From Thermomucor indicae-seudaticae (lineage: Eukaryota > Mucoromycota > Mucoromycetes > Mucorales > Lichtheimiaceae), in contig JSYX01000203.1 in NCBI GenBank assembly GCA_000787465.1, forward strand, positions 1-53,028: a DNA stretch of 53,028 bases. The letters run 5' to 3'. The notes under the pieces are model-generated. The model had not been told where the DNA came from and did not search any database. It saw only the letters and a list, made by a program, of their open reading frames with translations. Positions within the stretch are counted from its first letter, which is position 1. Each line of letters starts with the position of its first letter. The translations under genes were made by a program, and so were the position numbers. This document shows, piece after piece, positions 23,371-33,592 of the stretch.

Positions 23371-23869
23371 TCAGTCCAAATCCGAGTCCTCGTACTTCAG
23401 TTGTTGGCGAAGACGGGCTATCTCCCGGGCGTAGTGCTTCTGGGAGGCGGCACATTGCCTGATCTGGGCTTGTAAATCTCGAACAGTTTCTTGGAGGGAA
23501 GAAATCTGTTTTTCACGTTTTCCCAGCGAGCGCCGGATGCCAGCCAGTTGCTTTTTGCTTCTGTCCAGTTGCCTGGTCAGGTCTATGGGAGACAATCAAA
23601 GACATGCTTAGTACCACTTCCCATTTTGCTTTCCCTGAGCAGACGCTTACCTTCGATGATGTCGGCTTTTGCTGGCGACGGCGGCGGAGCAGCAAAGACA
23701 GGCGTCACTGGAGTTGGAGGCGGAGGTGGGCCAGAAGGAACTGCTGCTGGCGTCGCAGGTGATGGTCCAACTCGATCATTCGCCTTCTTGACCAAGGCAA
23801 TCAAATTGAAGCTGAAAAAAGTAAAACGCAGAAGAGAAAGGCTTTGAAAAATAGCTGGGTGTTCACCAT
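23371..23869 (-). CDS. Unit C: hydrophobic N-terminus, Pro-rich linker, coiled-coil C-terminus
   Basis: ATG at 23869 starts MVNTQLFFKAFLFCVLLF, a signal or anchor helix. The frame then breaks by one base at a run of six T (coding strand, 23820-23815). After it the frame matching unit A continues FNLIALVKKANDRVG, a Pro-rich linker (GPPPPPTPVTPVFAAPPPSP) and AKADIIE. A 68-bp intron (23583-23650, GTAAGC...CCATAG) homologous to that of unit A follows. The last exon (23582-23371) encodes about 70 residues with heptad-like Leu/Ile spacing (LTRQLDRSKKQL, LQETVRDLQAQIRQ), a likely coiled coil, ending YEDSDLD. The family is unknown. The break may be real, a sequencing error, or bypassed by splicing, since TTTTTTCAG is a good acceptor. 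Best preserved of the three copies. Confidence 0.5.
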
Positions 23870-23924
23870 TGTTGCTTAGGAGAGAATGAGGAAGAAAGGA
23901 ATAACGGGTCCGAAGAGGGGAGAG

Positions 23925-24005
23925 GGTCGAATTTATATCGAATTGCGTCAAGTTTGTTCCGCCCTTTCCAAAAAGGGACCTTTCTCTCCCTGCATATAGC
24001 GACAT
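23925..24005 (-). promoter_or_regulatory. Unit C upstream block with TATA box
   Basis: On the minus strand CGCTATATGCAGGGAGAGAA runs into AGGTCCCTTTTTGGAAAGGG. A TATA box (ATATAAATT, about 23938-23930) lies some 65 bp before the ATG at 23869. The first two parts are shared with units A and B. Confidence 0.6.
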
Positions 24006-24462
24006 ATCCCCCTTCCCTTCTTCTTCCCTCCTTGCTAAGCAACCCCTCAAAGGGGTCGGGGAACCTCTTATCGTCATGTGTGAGGCCGAAAACCTGCATG
24101 CGCATCTTTGCGCCGTCTAAATTGGAATCCACTTGAGTCTCTGCAATCCTGTGGGGTGAAGCAGGTGCCCCCTTTTGTTACCGTCTTGTGATTCCGTCAT
24201 GTGGGGCAGGTGCCGCGTCATCGTCTTTTGGCTTTGTTGCATGAGCGTGGTGTGCGGGAATACCGGTAACTGCATTATTCTCTGCTGTCAACAAACGCAC
24301 AATATTGACTTCCATCGCGCTGTCGTCCTTTTATTCCCTTTATCTTGGCGTTAAACGTTTTCAATAATTGCTTTGCCTGGAAACATTTTTCGTCATAGGG
24401 GGTTGCCGCGGTTTCGGCTGAATTCTCGCGGCCACGGAAATGCTGACGAATTTTTGTGACGG
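24006..24462. other. Space between unit C and the possible 47-aa gene
   Basis: The part near 24120-24200 weakly resembles the upstream flanks of units A and B (ACTTGAGT, then GGGGTG). A minus-strand frame from an ATG at 24077 is open through the promoter block into unit C. It is not conserved in units A and B, so I do not call it. No other feature is seen. Confidence 0.4.
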
Positions 24463-24675
24463 CTAAAACCGAACGTTGCTATAAAAAAAGCCGATATAGA
24501 TGGTCATCACTTGTCGCTATGAAGCTGTAGTATACTGATATACTTACGTTTCCACGTATTGTATCAATGCCTGCGCCTGCAGCGACTTGAGGGCAAGCTC
24601 CCGATATCTGGCCGCAGCTTCTTCAGAAACTTCAACGGTGCGACAGTAAAGCATCTTCCGTACGAAAAACTTCAT
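24463..24675 (-). CDS. Possible 47-aa protein, two exons
   Basis: Exon 1 (24675-24548) reads MKFFVRKMLYCRTVEVSEE, then AAARYRELALKSLQAQALI and QYVE. A consensus donor GTAAGT follows. The nearest acceptor (TTTTTTTATAG, 69-bp intron) leads to a short exon 24478-24463 encoding the end of TNVRF and a stop. The helical, alanine-rich composition and a strong splice donor in the right place suggest real coding DNA. I do not recognise it. Alternatively the same donor could splice about 730 bp on to the acceptor at 23815 in unit C, which would keep frame (phase 2) and make this the 5' exon of unit C. Introns here are normally much shorter, so I prefer the separate small gene. Confidence 0.35.
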
Positions 24676-26915
24676 TCTTTTCTGGTCGCTCTTGGGTTGA
24701 TTGACTTGCTGGTCATCTTGCGTTCACAGTAACCTCTTCCAGTTGGCTGTCGTGAATAGGGATCCGGACGGGACGGTACTCGGGAAATCGCGTCCCGAAT
24801 CGGAGCCCTACCGGGGGGAAGGGGTCAACATTATCCGGGCAACATATCCCTTGATTGTTACCATCTCAAGTTATACGACACAAAGTAGCTCACCAGTAAC
24901 AGCCTGGATTGAAGAGCAAATACTCCACGATGATGATTTCGGCTACCACTCTTTTGCCGACCATTTGCAACTTGGAGCCGTTAACACGGATTTTCTTTAT
25001 TAAAACTCCTTGCAAGCGCTCACAGAAGAAAAAGACAAACCACCTGGTGCACAAAGTCAAACGGGCGTTAAAATGGTTTAAGGTAATAACGTCCGCGGCA
25101 GCTTTTTACAATACGCTTTCTCAACCTGACCGTCTCGTTTGAGTCACTCGTCCTGGTGGGCAACAAGCTATATGTCCGGTAACGACCATGCGACGATCAA
25201 GTATGCGATTTCAGAGGGGAAGAACCGAAGACCATGATCAGAAGCATGTAGTCTGTTTTCGCCTGGCGCAATGCCATGGTTGATTTGTTGAAGCAAATCA
25301 GAAAAGACGATTCGGCTTGTCTAGAAACTAGGTTGTCCGAGTCGACAACCTTGAATTATACTTGTAACGGTGGCAATCAAATAAGCCGTTCCTTTGGTCT
25401 TACGCCACCGTCATGCGAGGAATACCTTGGTATATCCTCTCCATAAAAAATCTTTCAAATATAATAAATTAAATATATATATCGAATGTCCTATGCAAAC
25501 TGGATCTTAGGCTGAAAAGACTGAATGCTAAGGAGGCTTAAGCGTGATTGTGTTATTCGCCGTGGTGTTCTATATATTAATCCGTAAAAGTAAAGGTCTG
25601 AGACCAGTAAGGACATGTTGGGCATCTGCTGCGTCACTGAACCGTCTGTTTTGCAAAAATGGATAATGGTCAGGATACAGCATTAACCCTCGGTCAGCGT
25701 GCATCACCACTCGTCTGTTAACACAATTCAATCGCGTCGAGATTACCGGATGCACAGATCAGGGGATGGGTGTATATCAGTCCAAGAACACCACTGGCAA
25801 CAGCCGTCTGGTATACTCTCCAAGAATCGGACACAACACATGCACACACGTAAACTTACCAGCTACAGACGCCAAAGTAGCAACGGCATCGTATCCGTTG
25901 GTCGTAGTGAAGGGTTACCAAATAGGTCACAAGTCCACTATGCTACTGCACTTTAGCTGAAACTCTGATGAATCGACGCATTTCATTGACGAAAGAGGAA
26001 CAAAACAGCTTCCGATGGATCCAACATTCACCGTAGGGTCAAAATCCCTTGACGTAAACGATTCGCGCCTAATAGCGTCTAGACTATTACGCTTTTTTTC
26101 CATCCGCAACCGTTCCGGCGCGAGAAAGCTTAAACTGAACGTCTTGCCGACGACTCCATCTCTGAATTGCGCTTTTGAAGTTCCCCATCTTTCACAAGAG
26201 CAACCCTAAAAAATTGTTTGCAACTACTACTCACTTTGATTCCATGCCCATTTCGCATGGACAACGCTCGGAACCAAGAGTGTTTTGATAACGGGACTAT
26301 GACCGCTTCACAAAAGGGGAATCGTGGGACGTCCAATAGCCGGTAACACCCTTGGAGGAATTGCAGCATCACGTATAAACAATGGACTTTAGCCCTTACA
26401 GGGATCAGGTCCGAACGGGTCCCGATTCCTGTCGGCATCAAGGATTCTGGGGGGAAAATGCCATTTTCCCCGTTTGTCTTTTTTCGTGGATGAGGTATAG
26501 AGAATCAACCATAGCAAAGCAATAGGCAAGCAACAGTGACGACCCGATAAACCAAGGAGTGCTTCTACTATGTAGTGCATTCATTCTCCAGAGAACAAAC
26601 AATTCTCAAAGAGTATAACAAATCCAGCAAGTCATGAGTGCAGATGTATCTATGGCGTGTGTGTGTTAGTTACATGCGCACTTGCATGGCACATCCATAG
26701 GTTAGTTCTGTTTGAGTCCATTCCGCCTTCAATAAGTTGTATTACACGCAGATGCAGATCAAAAAGGGCTATCTTACAAACAGTTACAACCTCGTTTTTC
26801 GGGGAGGTTGTTCGGAAAGCAAGCACGCGGGGGCGGGGATCAACATCAGGAGAGTAACAGTATAAGATTGTATACGCGGCCCCTCGCTCTTCTTTCTCGC
26901 TCTCGTTTACTAACG
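24676..26915. other. 2.2-kb gene-poor region
   Basis: No gene is supported. Plus-strand frames at 24701-25003 and 25766-25960 show no domain and no linked exons. An AT-rich tract lies at 25450-25480. The 54-bp inverted repeat at 24757-24810 is listed separately. The final 150 bp, with CTCTTCTTTCTCGCTCTCG before the ATG, are probably the esterase promoter and 5' UTR. Confidence 0.4.
24757..24810. mobile_element. 54-bp GC-rich inverted repeat related to the one at 17870
   Basis: The left arm is TAGGGATCCGGACGGGAC. The right arm, read on the other strand, is TAGGGCTCCGATTCGGGAC. The right arm resembles the terminus of the 17870-17996 element (AAGGCTCGGCATTGGGAC). It is probably a collapsed or minimal copy of the same type of element. 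There is no coding capacity. Confidence 0.4.
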
Positions 26916-28330
26916 ATGATGAACCTCTTTTTGCTGTTCCTACTTGGCCTATCCGTTTATGCCTCGGCCATGCCTTTGGCCGGGAGCAATTTTTGTTGGG
27001 ACACAACCAAAGTGATGTATGCAAAAAAAAGCCAGTCATTCGCACGAGCCAAGTCTAGATATATATATATATATATGTCGTATGATAGGTTCGCTTTTGG
27101 TGACTCTTATACCAATGTGATGGGTGAAAAAGGATCCGTGTTTACCTGGAACTTGTTTGAGGACGGTGCAAACTCTGTGCTTGACGATTCGATTATCCTG
27201 AACGGCGTATGTCATGCCGTACCTGCAGCAGAGGGATTGGTTATCATTCATCCGTGGTTATTCTTACACAGACGACGGCTCACGGACCGAATTGGATCGA
27301 ATATATGACAGACTGCTATCAGGGTTTGCCAGAAGACTGCAAGGCACAATTGTTCGATCTCGCTTATGGCGGGGCAACCTGCAATCGCGCCTTCGTCAAA
27401 CCGGTCTATGACCACGTCAAGGACTTTGTTCAACAAGTAGAGCAATGGATCAACTTTGTAAAGCCAGCTGTCAGTTGGCAGGCTGCCGACACGCTTGCTG
27501 CGGTTTGGTTTGGGTAATGTCAATTCGATGGGCAGGGGACGGGGGAGAGACTGGATTGATCTGTTTGTCACACGTTAGAATCAACGACGTTACCATGACA
27601 GCATCCCAAGTAGATGTATGTGCGTCGTCGTTGTTGTCTATCTAGCTCATAGCATCTAAAGTCCCGTTTGTTTTCGAAATTAGACAAACTCGTTATACGA
27701 GGAGATAATGGCGTCTTATTTTGACCAAGTGGTACTTTTGTATGCGAAAGGGATACCCCACTCCGCCCGTCCTTTTTCCACTAACGGTTGTTGCAGGCAT
27801 TACTGTACGAGCAAGGAGTACGATCCTTCTTATTCACCAACGTACCTCCGATGGACCGAGCCCCAAGCGGCTTTTCCAATGCTGACAGCCTAAAGAAGCA
27901 TATCGCGCGTTTTAATCAACTCTTGTCAGATCATACCGATGGCTTCAGCCAATCTCATTCCGACACCGCGGTTATTTACTTTGATGCGCATTATTACTTT
28001 GAGTATTATCTCGATCATGCATCGCAATATGGGTTTACGAATACCACTGGATACTGCGCTGACGATACAAAGCCGGCTGGTTGCCTGCCACTCGACGAGT
28101 AAGCGTCTTTTTTTTTTCTTCCTTATTTTGCAAGGGATCTATGATATGCTCAATGAACCCATTTCCAGGTACTTTTGGATGAGTAAGTCGTATCGGGCTT
28201 TCTTTCTTTCTTTCTCCTTCCTCTGTCTGACTGAAGGTTGTTCCATGTAGATGAGAGCCATCCGCGAACACGAGTACATCAATTGATTGCAGAGGAGATT
28301 GTGCGGAAACTCGAGAGTTCATGCGTGTAA
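26916..28330 (+). CDS. Secreted GDSL/SGNH esterase (carbohydrate esterase family 16-like)
   Basis: Eight exons give about 311 residues: 26916-27016, 27089-27206, 27272-27513, 27579-27609, 27684-27731, 27797-28098, 28169-28182, 28251-28330. The N-terminus (MMNLFLLFLLGLSVYASA) is a signal peptide, so the enzyme is probably secreted. SGNH blocks are present: FAFGDSYT with the catalytic Ser (block I), LAYGGATCN (block II Gly), WFGINDV with the Asn (block III), and ESHPRTRVHQLIAEE with the His near the C-terminus (block V). The family hydrolyses acetyl or other ester groups on plant or fungal polysaccharides; the exact substrate cannot be told. Exon 7 is only 14 bp and fits between two phase-compatible introns. 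Intron 1 contains an AT repeat. A second ATG directly follows the first. Confidence 0.88.
27058..27076. repeat. AT dinucleotide repeat inside esterase intron 1
   Basis: An ATATAT... tract within the 72-bp intron 27017-27088, close to its 3' splice site. Likely length-variable between strains. Confidence 0.8.
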
Positions 28331-28816
28331 TGTTGCTCACAAAGATACAAGTTTTTTTTTACGTGGATGTAAAAAAAGTTCGCCAAACACCCGAATAGTA
28401 TGCTCTGATATTTGGGAGCTAGATACAACGGATCATATTGCGCTGCATGCTATGTACAGTCGTGTTCTATAGCTGGTCTTCATGAGCACCTTGGGGATGT
28501 ATTGCCATTACGTGCATAGCAATATCACAAGTAGCTATACAACGACGCTAAAAGCCAAATGTATCATGCCTTACTGCTACCAGTTACTATGCTGAATAGC
28601 AATGCGATAAAAGAAAAGAAATGGGGACTGCATTCAGTCTGAGCGGATCAGAAGTAGCCCGCGCTGCTGCCCGAAACTTTTCTGGGCCAATCAACTCAGT
28701 TTTTGGGCCAAACGGCAGCAAACCTAACCTTCTTGTTTCCAATTGCCATCATTCACTTGTGGCTTCCAAGACCACCACCTTTGCCGGAAGCTGTCGCCAG
28801 TTGGAAAACAAGAGAG
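28331..28816. other. Spacer between esterase and Pumilio gene
   Basis: Contains the esterase 3' UTR and the Pumilio promoter/5' UTR. The frame of the first Pumilio exon is open back to about 28664 without an ATG (LPRPPPLPEAVASWKTRE), so the true start could be further upstream through an unseen exon. A plus-strand frame from the ATG at 28621 is in a different frame and is not supported. Confidence 0.4.
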
Positions 28817-31800
28817 ATGATGTCAAGGTTATTGGACGATCACCGTTCTCAGCAGTCGTCCGATTTGCATCAACCCAGGGCAAGGAATGCTCCTCAAGGC
28901 CAGGTAATGTAGCATTTCCTTGCGTTCTGTCCACTGGAGACGTTCTTGAGCGTTTGTGTGGTGCGCGTAACAAAGAGAGAGAGGGAGGAGGCAAAACAAA
29001 AGGCAAAAGAGCATTATCTATTAATCACACTCTTCTTCTTTCCGGGTTAGCTTGCTGCCCTTCTCCACGGCAAGCTTGACTATGAGTATGATTTCTTTGC
29101 TCCTTCTTCTTCTTCTTCCGGGAATAGCCTTTTCCAGGACGACCATCGATCAAGCAGCGCTCCGCCCAATAATAACGAACAAATACGCGGCATGAATGAA
29201 AACCAATCGGACAAGAACAACCGTGGTAATAATAGCACGGCCAAGCGGGATCCAAGTCTGCCCTTACAGATGCAGTCGTCCTGGCAGCTGTGGGATGGTG
29301 CTTTTGCTGCCAATCATGGTGTGTGTTATTGTTATTAAGGATGACATTCGGCGGAGGAAGGGACTCTGCTCATGTTTCTATTTGTGTCAAGGTTATCGCT
29401 CAAGTAGCGGCATAGAAGCTACTGCTGCTGCTGGTACCCACTTTGACGAACGCTCGTCTCTGAATGCTTTGCAACAGGTATTCATTCCATCAAACCGTGT
29501 TCATGCTGGTTCTGACTCGCGCGTCTCAGGACTTCTCCCTGACCACATCCTCTCCGTTGTATACCATGGATAAACCGCGCCGCCCATTCAATGGGATCGG
29601 TAAAGAAAATGATCTCGCACAGAATTACCAGGATAATACCATGAATTACGACCTCCCGTTTCGTCACCATCCTCTGACGACTACTGGCTCGAAGCGAGAC
29701 GATAGCAACGATCCTTTCCTCCATATGAGCATGAAGGATGAGGGCCTATTACGAACGCAGAGCCCTACCGGCGCGGCTGCTCGCTTGCATGCCCTCCGTT
29801 CGCCACACCCAACCCCGCCAGTACGCTCTAATTCCACACCTCCTGAACCGAACGGTTTCAGGTTTTATGGTGATATCCAGGGCGCTGGTGGTACAGACTT
29901 GCTCTCAAAGCAGCTCGGCGGAATGATGCTCAATGATGAGGTATATAGATCCACCAGCCAGACAAGGTTGCGGCATTTGAATTGACACTTCTGTTTGTTA
30001 CATTACAGCAAGCAGCGTATTGGCAGCAACATCCTGGCTACGATGTCGGTTATTATGACAGTATCACGTACGGCGGTCGTCATCATCAGACCTTTTCGCA
30101 CGTGAGACCGAGCCCGCTACTGCCATCCAACCTCGACTTGGCTTCGGACAGCTTGAGTGATAACGCCGGGCTGCTACTGCCGAGAGGAGATGGCTTGGCG
30201 CCCCATCTGTACGGTTATCCAGAGAGTGTATCAAGCAGTCGTCAGGGTATGTATGTCGCGTGCGCGCGAGCGAGCGAAAAAAAATGGCTGTCATTCTCAC
30301 TTGCACGCGGGGGGGGACAGGCACGCCTACCCCTATGACGGGCTTATATCCTGGCAATAACAGTATGCTTGGAGCAACGGCACTAGGAGGAAGTCTTGAA
30401 GATGTGGCGGCTTTCAACGAGCACGATCGGAAGCTTCGGGCATTGCAGCAACATCAGCTTTTATTACAACAGCAACAAATCTGGGCTGCCAGGCAATTTC
30501 TGATCCAACAACAGATGGAGACACAACAAAACCTGAACCGGCTCCGGGGACTGATGAATGCCAATGCAGAGATGCGGCCGCAAAGAGCTGCGACCCAAGA
30601 CATGACCTTGAGTATTCAAAGCCGACTGCTTACCGAATTTAGAAATTCAAAGAACAAGAAATACGAATTAAAGGCAAGTAGTAGTAATAACATGCATTTC
30701 TTGTCTTGTCCGCTTACACCGCTCTCTCTCTCTCTGGTTTAGGATATTCAAGGCCACATTGTAGAGTTTAGCGGCGATCAACACGGTTCGCGATTTATCC
30801 AGCAAAAGCTCGAGACGGCCAACAGCGAAGAGAAGCAGATGGTGTTTGAAGAAGTGCTTCCGAACGCGTTGCAGCTGATGACGGACGTTTTTGGCAATTA
30901 CGTTCTGCAAAAGTTCTTTGAGCACGGTAATCAGACCCAAAAGACGATTTTGGCTAAACAAATGGAGGGCCATATCGTGTCACTGTCGTTGCAAATGTAT
31001 GGATGCCGTGTTGTCCAAAAGGTAGCGTAGTTTATTCTTTCGTCCCAGTGATCATGTTTGCTTGCTAACGGGGACTTTCAGGCACTGGAGCATGTATTGA
31101 CTGAGCAGCAAGCACGGCTTGTTAAGGAATTGGACGGCTGCGTTTTGAAATGCATCAAAGACCAGAACGGAAACCATGTCATCCAAAAGGTTAGTATATA
31201 TATATATATATATATATAGACGAACACTCTTTTTTCATCATACTGATAACCGCGATTAGGCGATTGAGCGGGTTCCTGCTCAGCACATCCAGTTCATTAT
31301 CGATGGGTTCCACGGCCAAGTTTATAATTTGGCAACCCACCCTTATGGATGTCGAGTGATCCAACGCATGTTTGAACACTGCACCGAGAGCCAAACGGTA
31401 AATACGTTGGGGACATGTTGGTTGGCAAAGTTTGGGGGCTGATGGGTTGGGAATTTTCAAGGGGCCATTGCTTGAGGAACTTCATCGTTGCACTCACCAA
31501 TTGGTGCAAGATCAATATGGAAACTATGTACGTTAGAGATACGGCATGAATGAATGGAGTTAGTCTATGATTCGCTGACGGACAGTCCGTCCAACGCGCA
31601 TAGGTCATCCAACACATTCTGGAACGTGGCAAGCCTGAAGATAAGGCCGCGATTATTAGCAAGATCCGTGGACAAGTGCTTCAGTTAAGCAAGCACAAGT
31701 TTGCGAGTAATGTGGTGGAAAAGTGTGTGGATTATGGCTCGAAGCTTGAACGTCAGCAGCTGATCGAAGAAGTACTTCAGAATCGACCGGATGGGTAAGA

Positions 31801-32216
31801 TAAAAGACGTTTGTGGGGTCCGAGTCATCATTACTGAGAAGTCTACAAATGATGTTAGATCTTGCCCTCTTGTGACGATGATGAAGGATCAATACGCGAA
31901 TTATGTTGTGCAGAAAATGTTGGACGTTGTGGACGAAGATCAACGTGGATTGCTCATCACCAAGATCAAGCCGCATTTGCAGTCCCTGAAGCGGTTCACT
32001 TATGGTCGTCATTTGCTTATGAGTAAGTCGGCCATCATTCCATCCAGAGACGAAACGATATGGCGTATTCATTTGTTTTTGTTCATAACAGAGGTCGAGA
32101 AGCTGTTACAGCTCACGAATACTGATGATAAGCAGTCATCATCCCGAGCCTCTTCGAGTTTGGATAGCGAAGAAGATACGGTCGGAAGCGATCAAGAAGC
32201 CAAATCTCAGGCGTGA
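28817..32216 (+). CDS. Pumilio-family (PUF) RNA-binding protein
   Basis: Thirteen exons give about 837 residues from the ATG at 28817 (start uncertain): 28817-28903, 29051-29318, 29392-29477, 29530-29940, 30009-30246, 30321-30673, 30743-31021, 31082-31189, 31260-31397, 31462-31527, 31604-31794, 31859-32022, 32092-32216. The long N-terminal part is low complexity (Ser, Asn, Gln runs). The C-terminal PUM-HD (about 482-800) has eight repeats whose RNA-contact residues are all canonical: SRFIQ, NYVLQ, CRVVQ, NHVIQ, CRVIQ, NYVIQ, SNVVEK and NYVVQ. This predicts binding to UGUA-containing 3' UTRs to repress or destabilise mRNAs in the cytoplasm. The intron after exon 6 is GC-AG (AAG|GCAAGT). A separate intron (31190-31259) holds an AT repeat. 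Confidence 0.93.
30674..30742 (+). other. GC-AG intron in the Pumilio gene
   Basis: The intron starts GCAAGT and ends GGTTTAG. The only frame-preserving join is KYELK to DIQGHIVEF, the conserved start of the PUM-HD. Using the GT four bases downstream would break the frame. Confidence 0.85.
31195..31218. repeat. AT dinucleotide repeat inside a Pumilio intron
   Basis: A TATATA... tract of about 24 bp directly after the splice donor of the intron 31190-31259. Confidence 0.8.
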
Positions 32217-33160
32217 CACCTTTAACCACCCCCCCTCCCGTTTTGTCTATGTTATCATATCCTTTGTTGCTTTAGAATTCCGGGATTTTGTACAAGAGGG
32301 CTTGACTGACGCTTGTTTGTGTGTGTGTGATTTTCTCCAACCCGAGAATACGCTTGGTGTATTCTCAATGTACATGCCACTTTCATTTTCTATATTCCTA
32401 CCCCTCCACCCCTTATGTGTATTTTGCCCCCCTTTCTTTGTGGATGTAGAACCCTTCCAGTTATACATATGCTTCCTGTATCTTTGTTCCATTTTGTATA
32501 TTGTACACAAAGAAAAAGAAAAAGATGTGCTTATTCCCCTATTTTTTTTTGTAATTTACACGGCGTCGTTATTCATGTCGTATATATAGATAGATGGAAA
32601 TTAAGCTTTGATTTCGGTGGTCAATGGCATGATAATAATGACAACAGGTATTGCTACAACAGGTAAAAAAAAACGCGAACATTTCCCGTAATGGTTAAAC
32701 TACGAATAGAATGCTGCTGTTAGTGTCAAACATTTCTCTCTGCATGGAGAGCAAGTCTTATCGAGTAAGATGAAGGTGCTTTGATCATTGAGTAATATAG
32801 TATGCGAAACGAAAGGGCCCAGCCAGGGGAGGTTGATCATAGAGCGATATAAAGGTGTGGTCTTTCTCGTCTACTCTCTGTCTCTTCATGACAAGAACCA
32901 CAAAAACCTATCCTTAAACCATACAACGGCAGCGTTGTATGTTCCGAGACCTTGAACGAAAAAAAAAAAGAACACCGAGACGGGACCTATCGAGAATCTT
33001 GCCCAACTTGTATATCTCGGTGCGGTTCAGCAAGACTGGGCTCGCCGGATCACTTGTATTCTGAACGTGGCGCATCAAGTCGAGCCACCACCACCATCTC
33101 GCATAACAACAACCACAACCATGTATTATTATTATTATTATTATTATTATCATTTCCGCT

Positions 33161-33205
<45 letters not shown>

Positions 33206-33592
33206 GAGCAACCTGGCCCATTGAGAATTTCAACGTCGCTATTCGGCTTTTGGGGAGTCGCAAAAAGCACCGCGTCATGCTTGTCCATTTGTCAATCCGG
33301 TATCGAGCGTTCAGCCGCTCTTGTCCTGCACCAGGTCGATTAGACAAGATAATATCAAGATGTCTGTCAAGCAAGTTTTGAACTCTCCATCACCATTGCT
33401 CCTCACAACAGAATCAGTTCATTCTCCATCATCAAAGGCCAGACTAACATTCGTCGCCACCTTCCGAACGTAAAGTACCTATCTACACCTAATCATACCA
33501 CTCCCTTTATTCAATCCATACACTGTCTCCCAAAGTATAGATCATCATTATACTTTTTTTTGGGGGAACATTTATTATTATTGTTGTTGTTA
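32217..33592. other. 3'-to-3' space between Pumilio and the MAPKKK, with microsatellites
   Basis: Both neighbours end here. No gene is supported. Reading frames at 32914-33381 exist only because of an ATT trinucleotide repeat (33124-33150) and an AC dinucleotide repeat (33165-33201). Confidence 0.6.
33124..33201. repeat. Paired microsatellites: ATT repeat then AC repeat
   Basis: An ATT tract of about nine units (33124-33150) is followed, after 14 bases, by an AC tract of about 18 units (33165-33201). Useful as a strain marker. No function is implied. Confidence 0.9.

Noticed and set aside
24006..24077. Long in-frame ATG extension of unit C through the promoter block (165-aa frame)
   Set aside because: It runs through the TATA box and the conserved upstream block, and units A and B do not keep the corresponding frame.
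32914..33381. Overlapping open frames rich in Cys/Val, Thr/His and Tyr
   Set aside because: They are produced only by the ATT and AC microsatellites.
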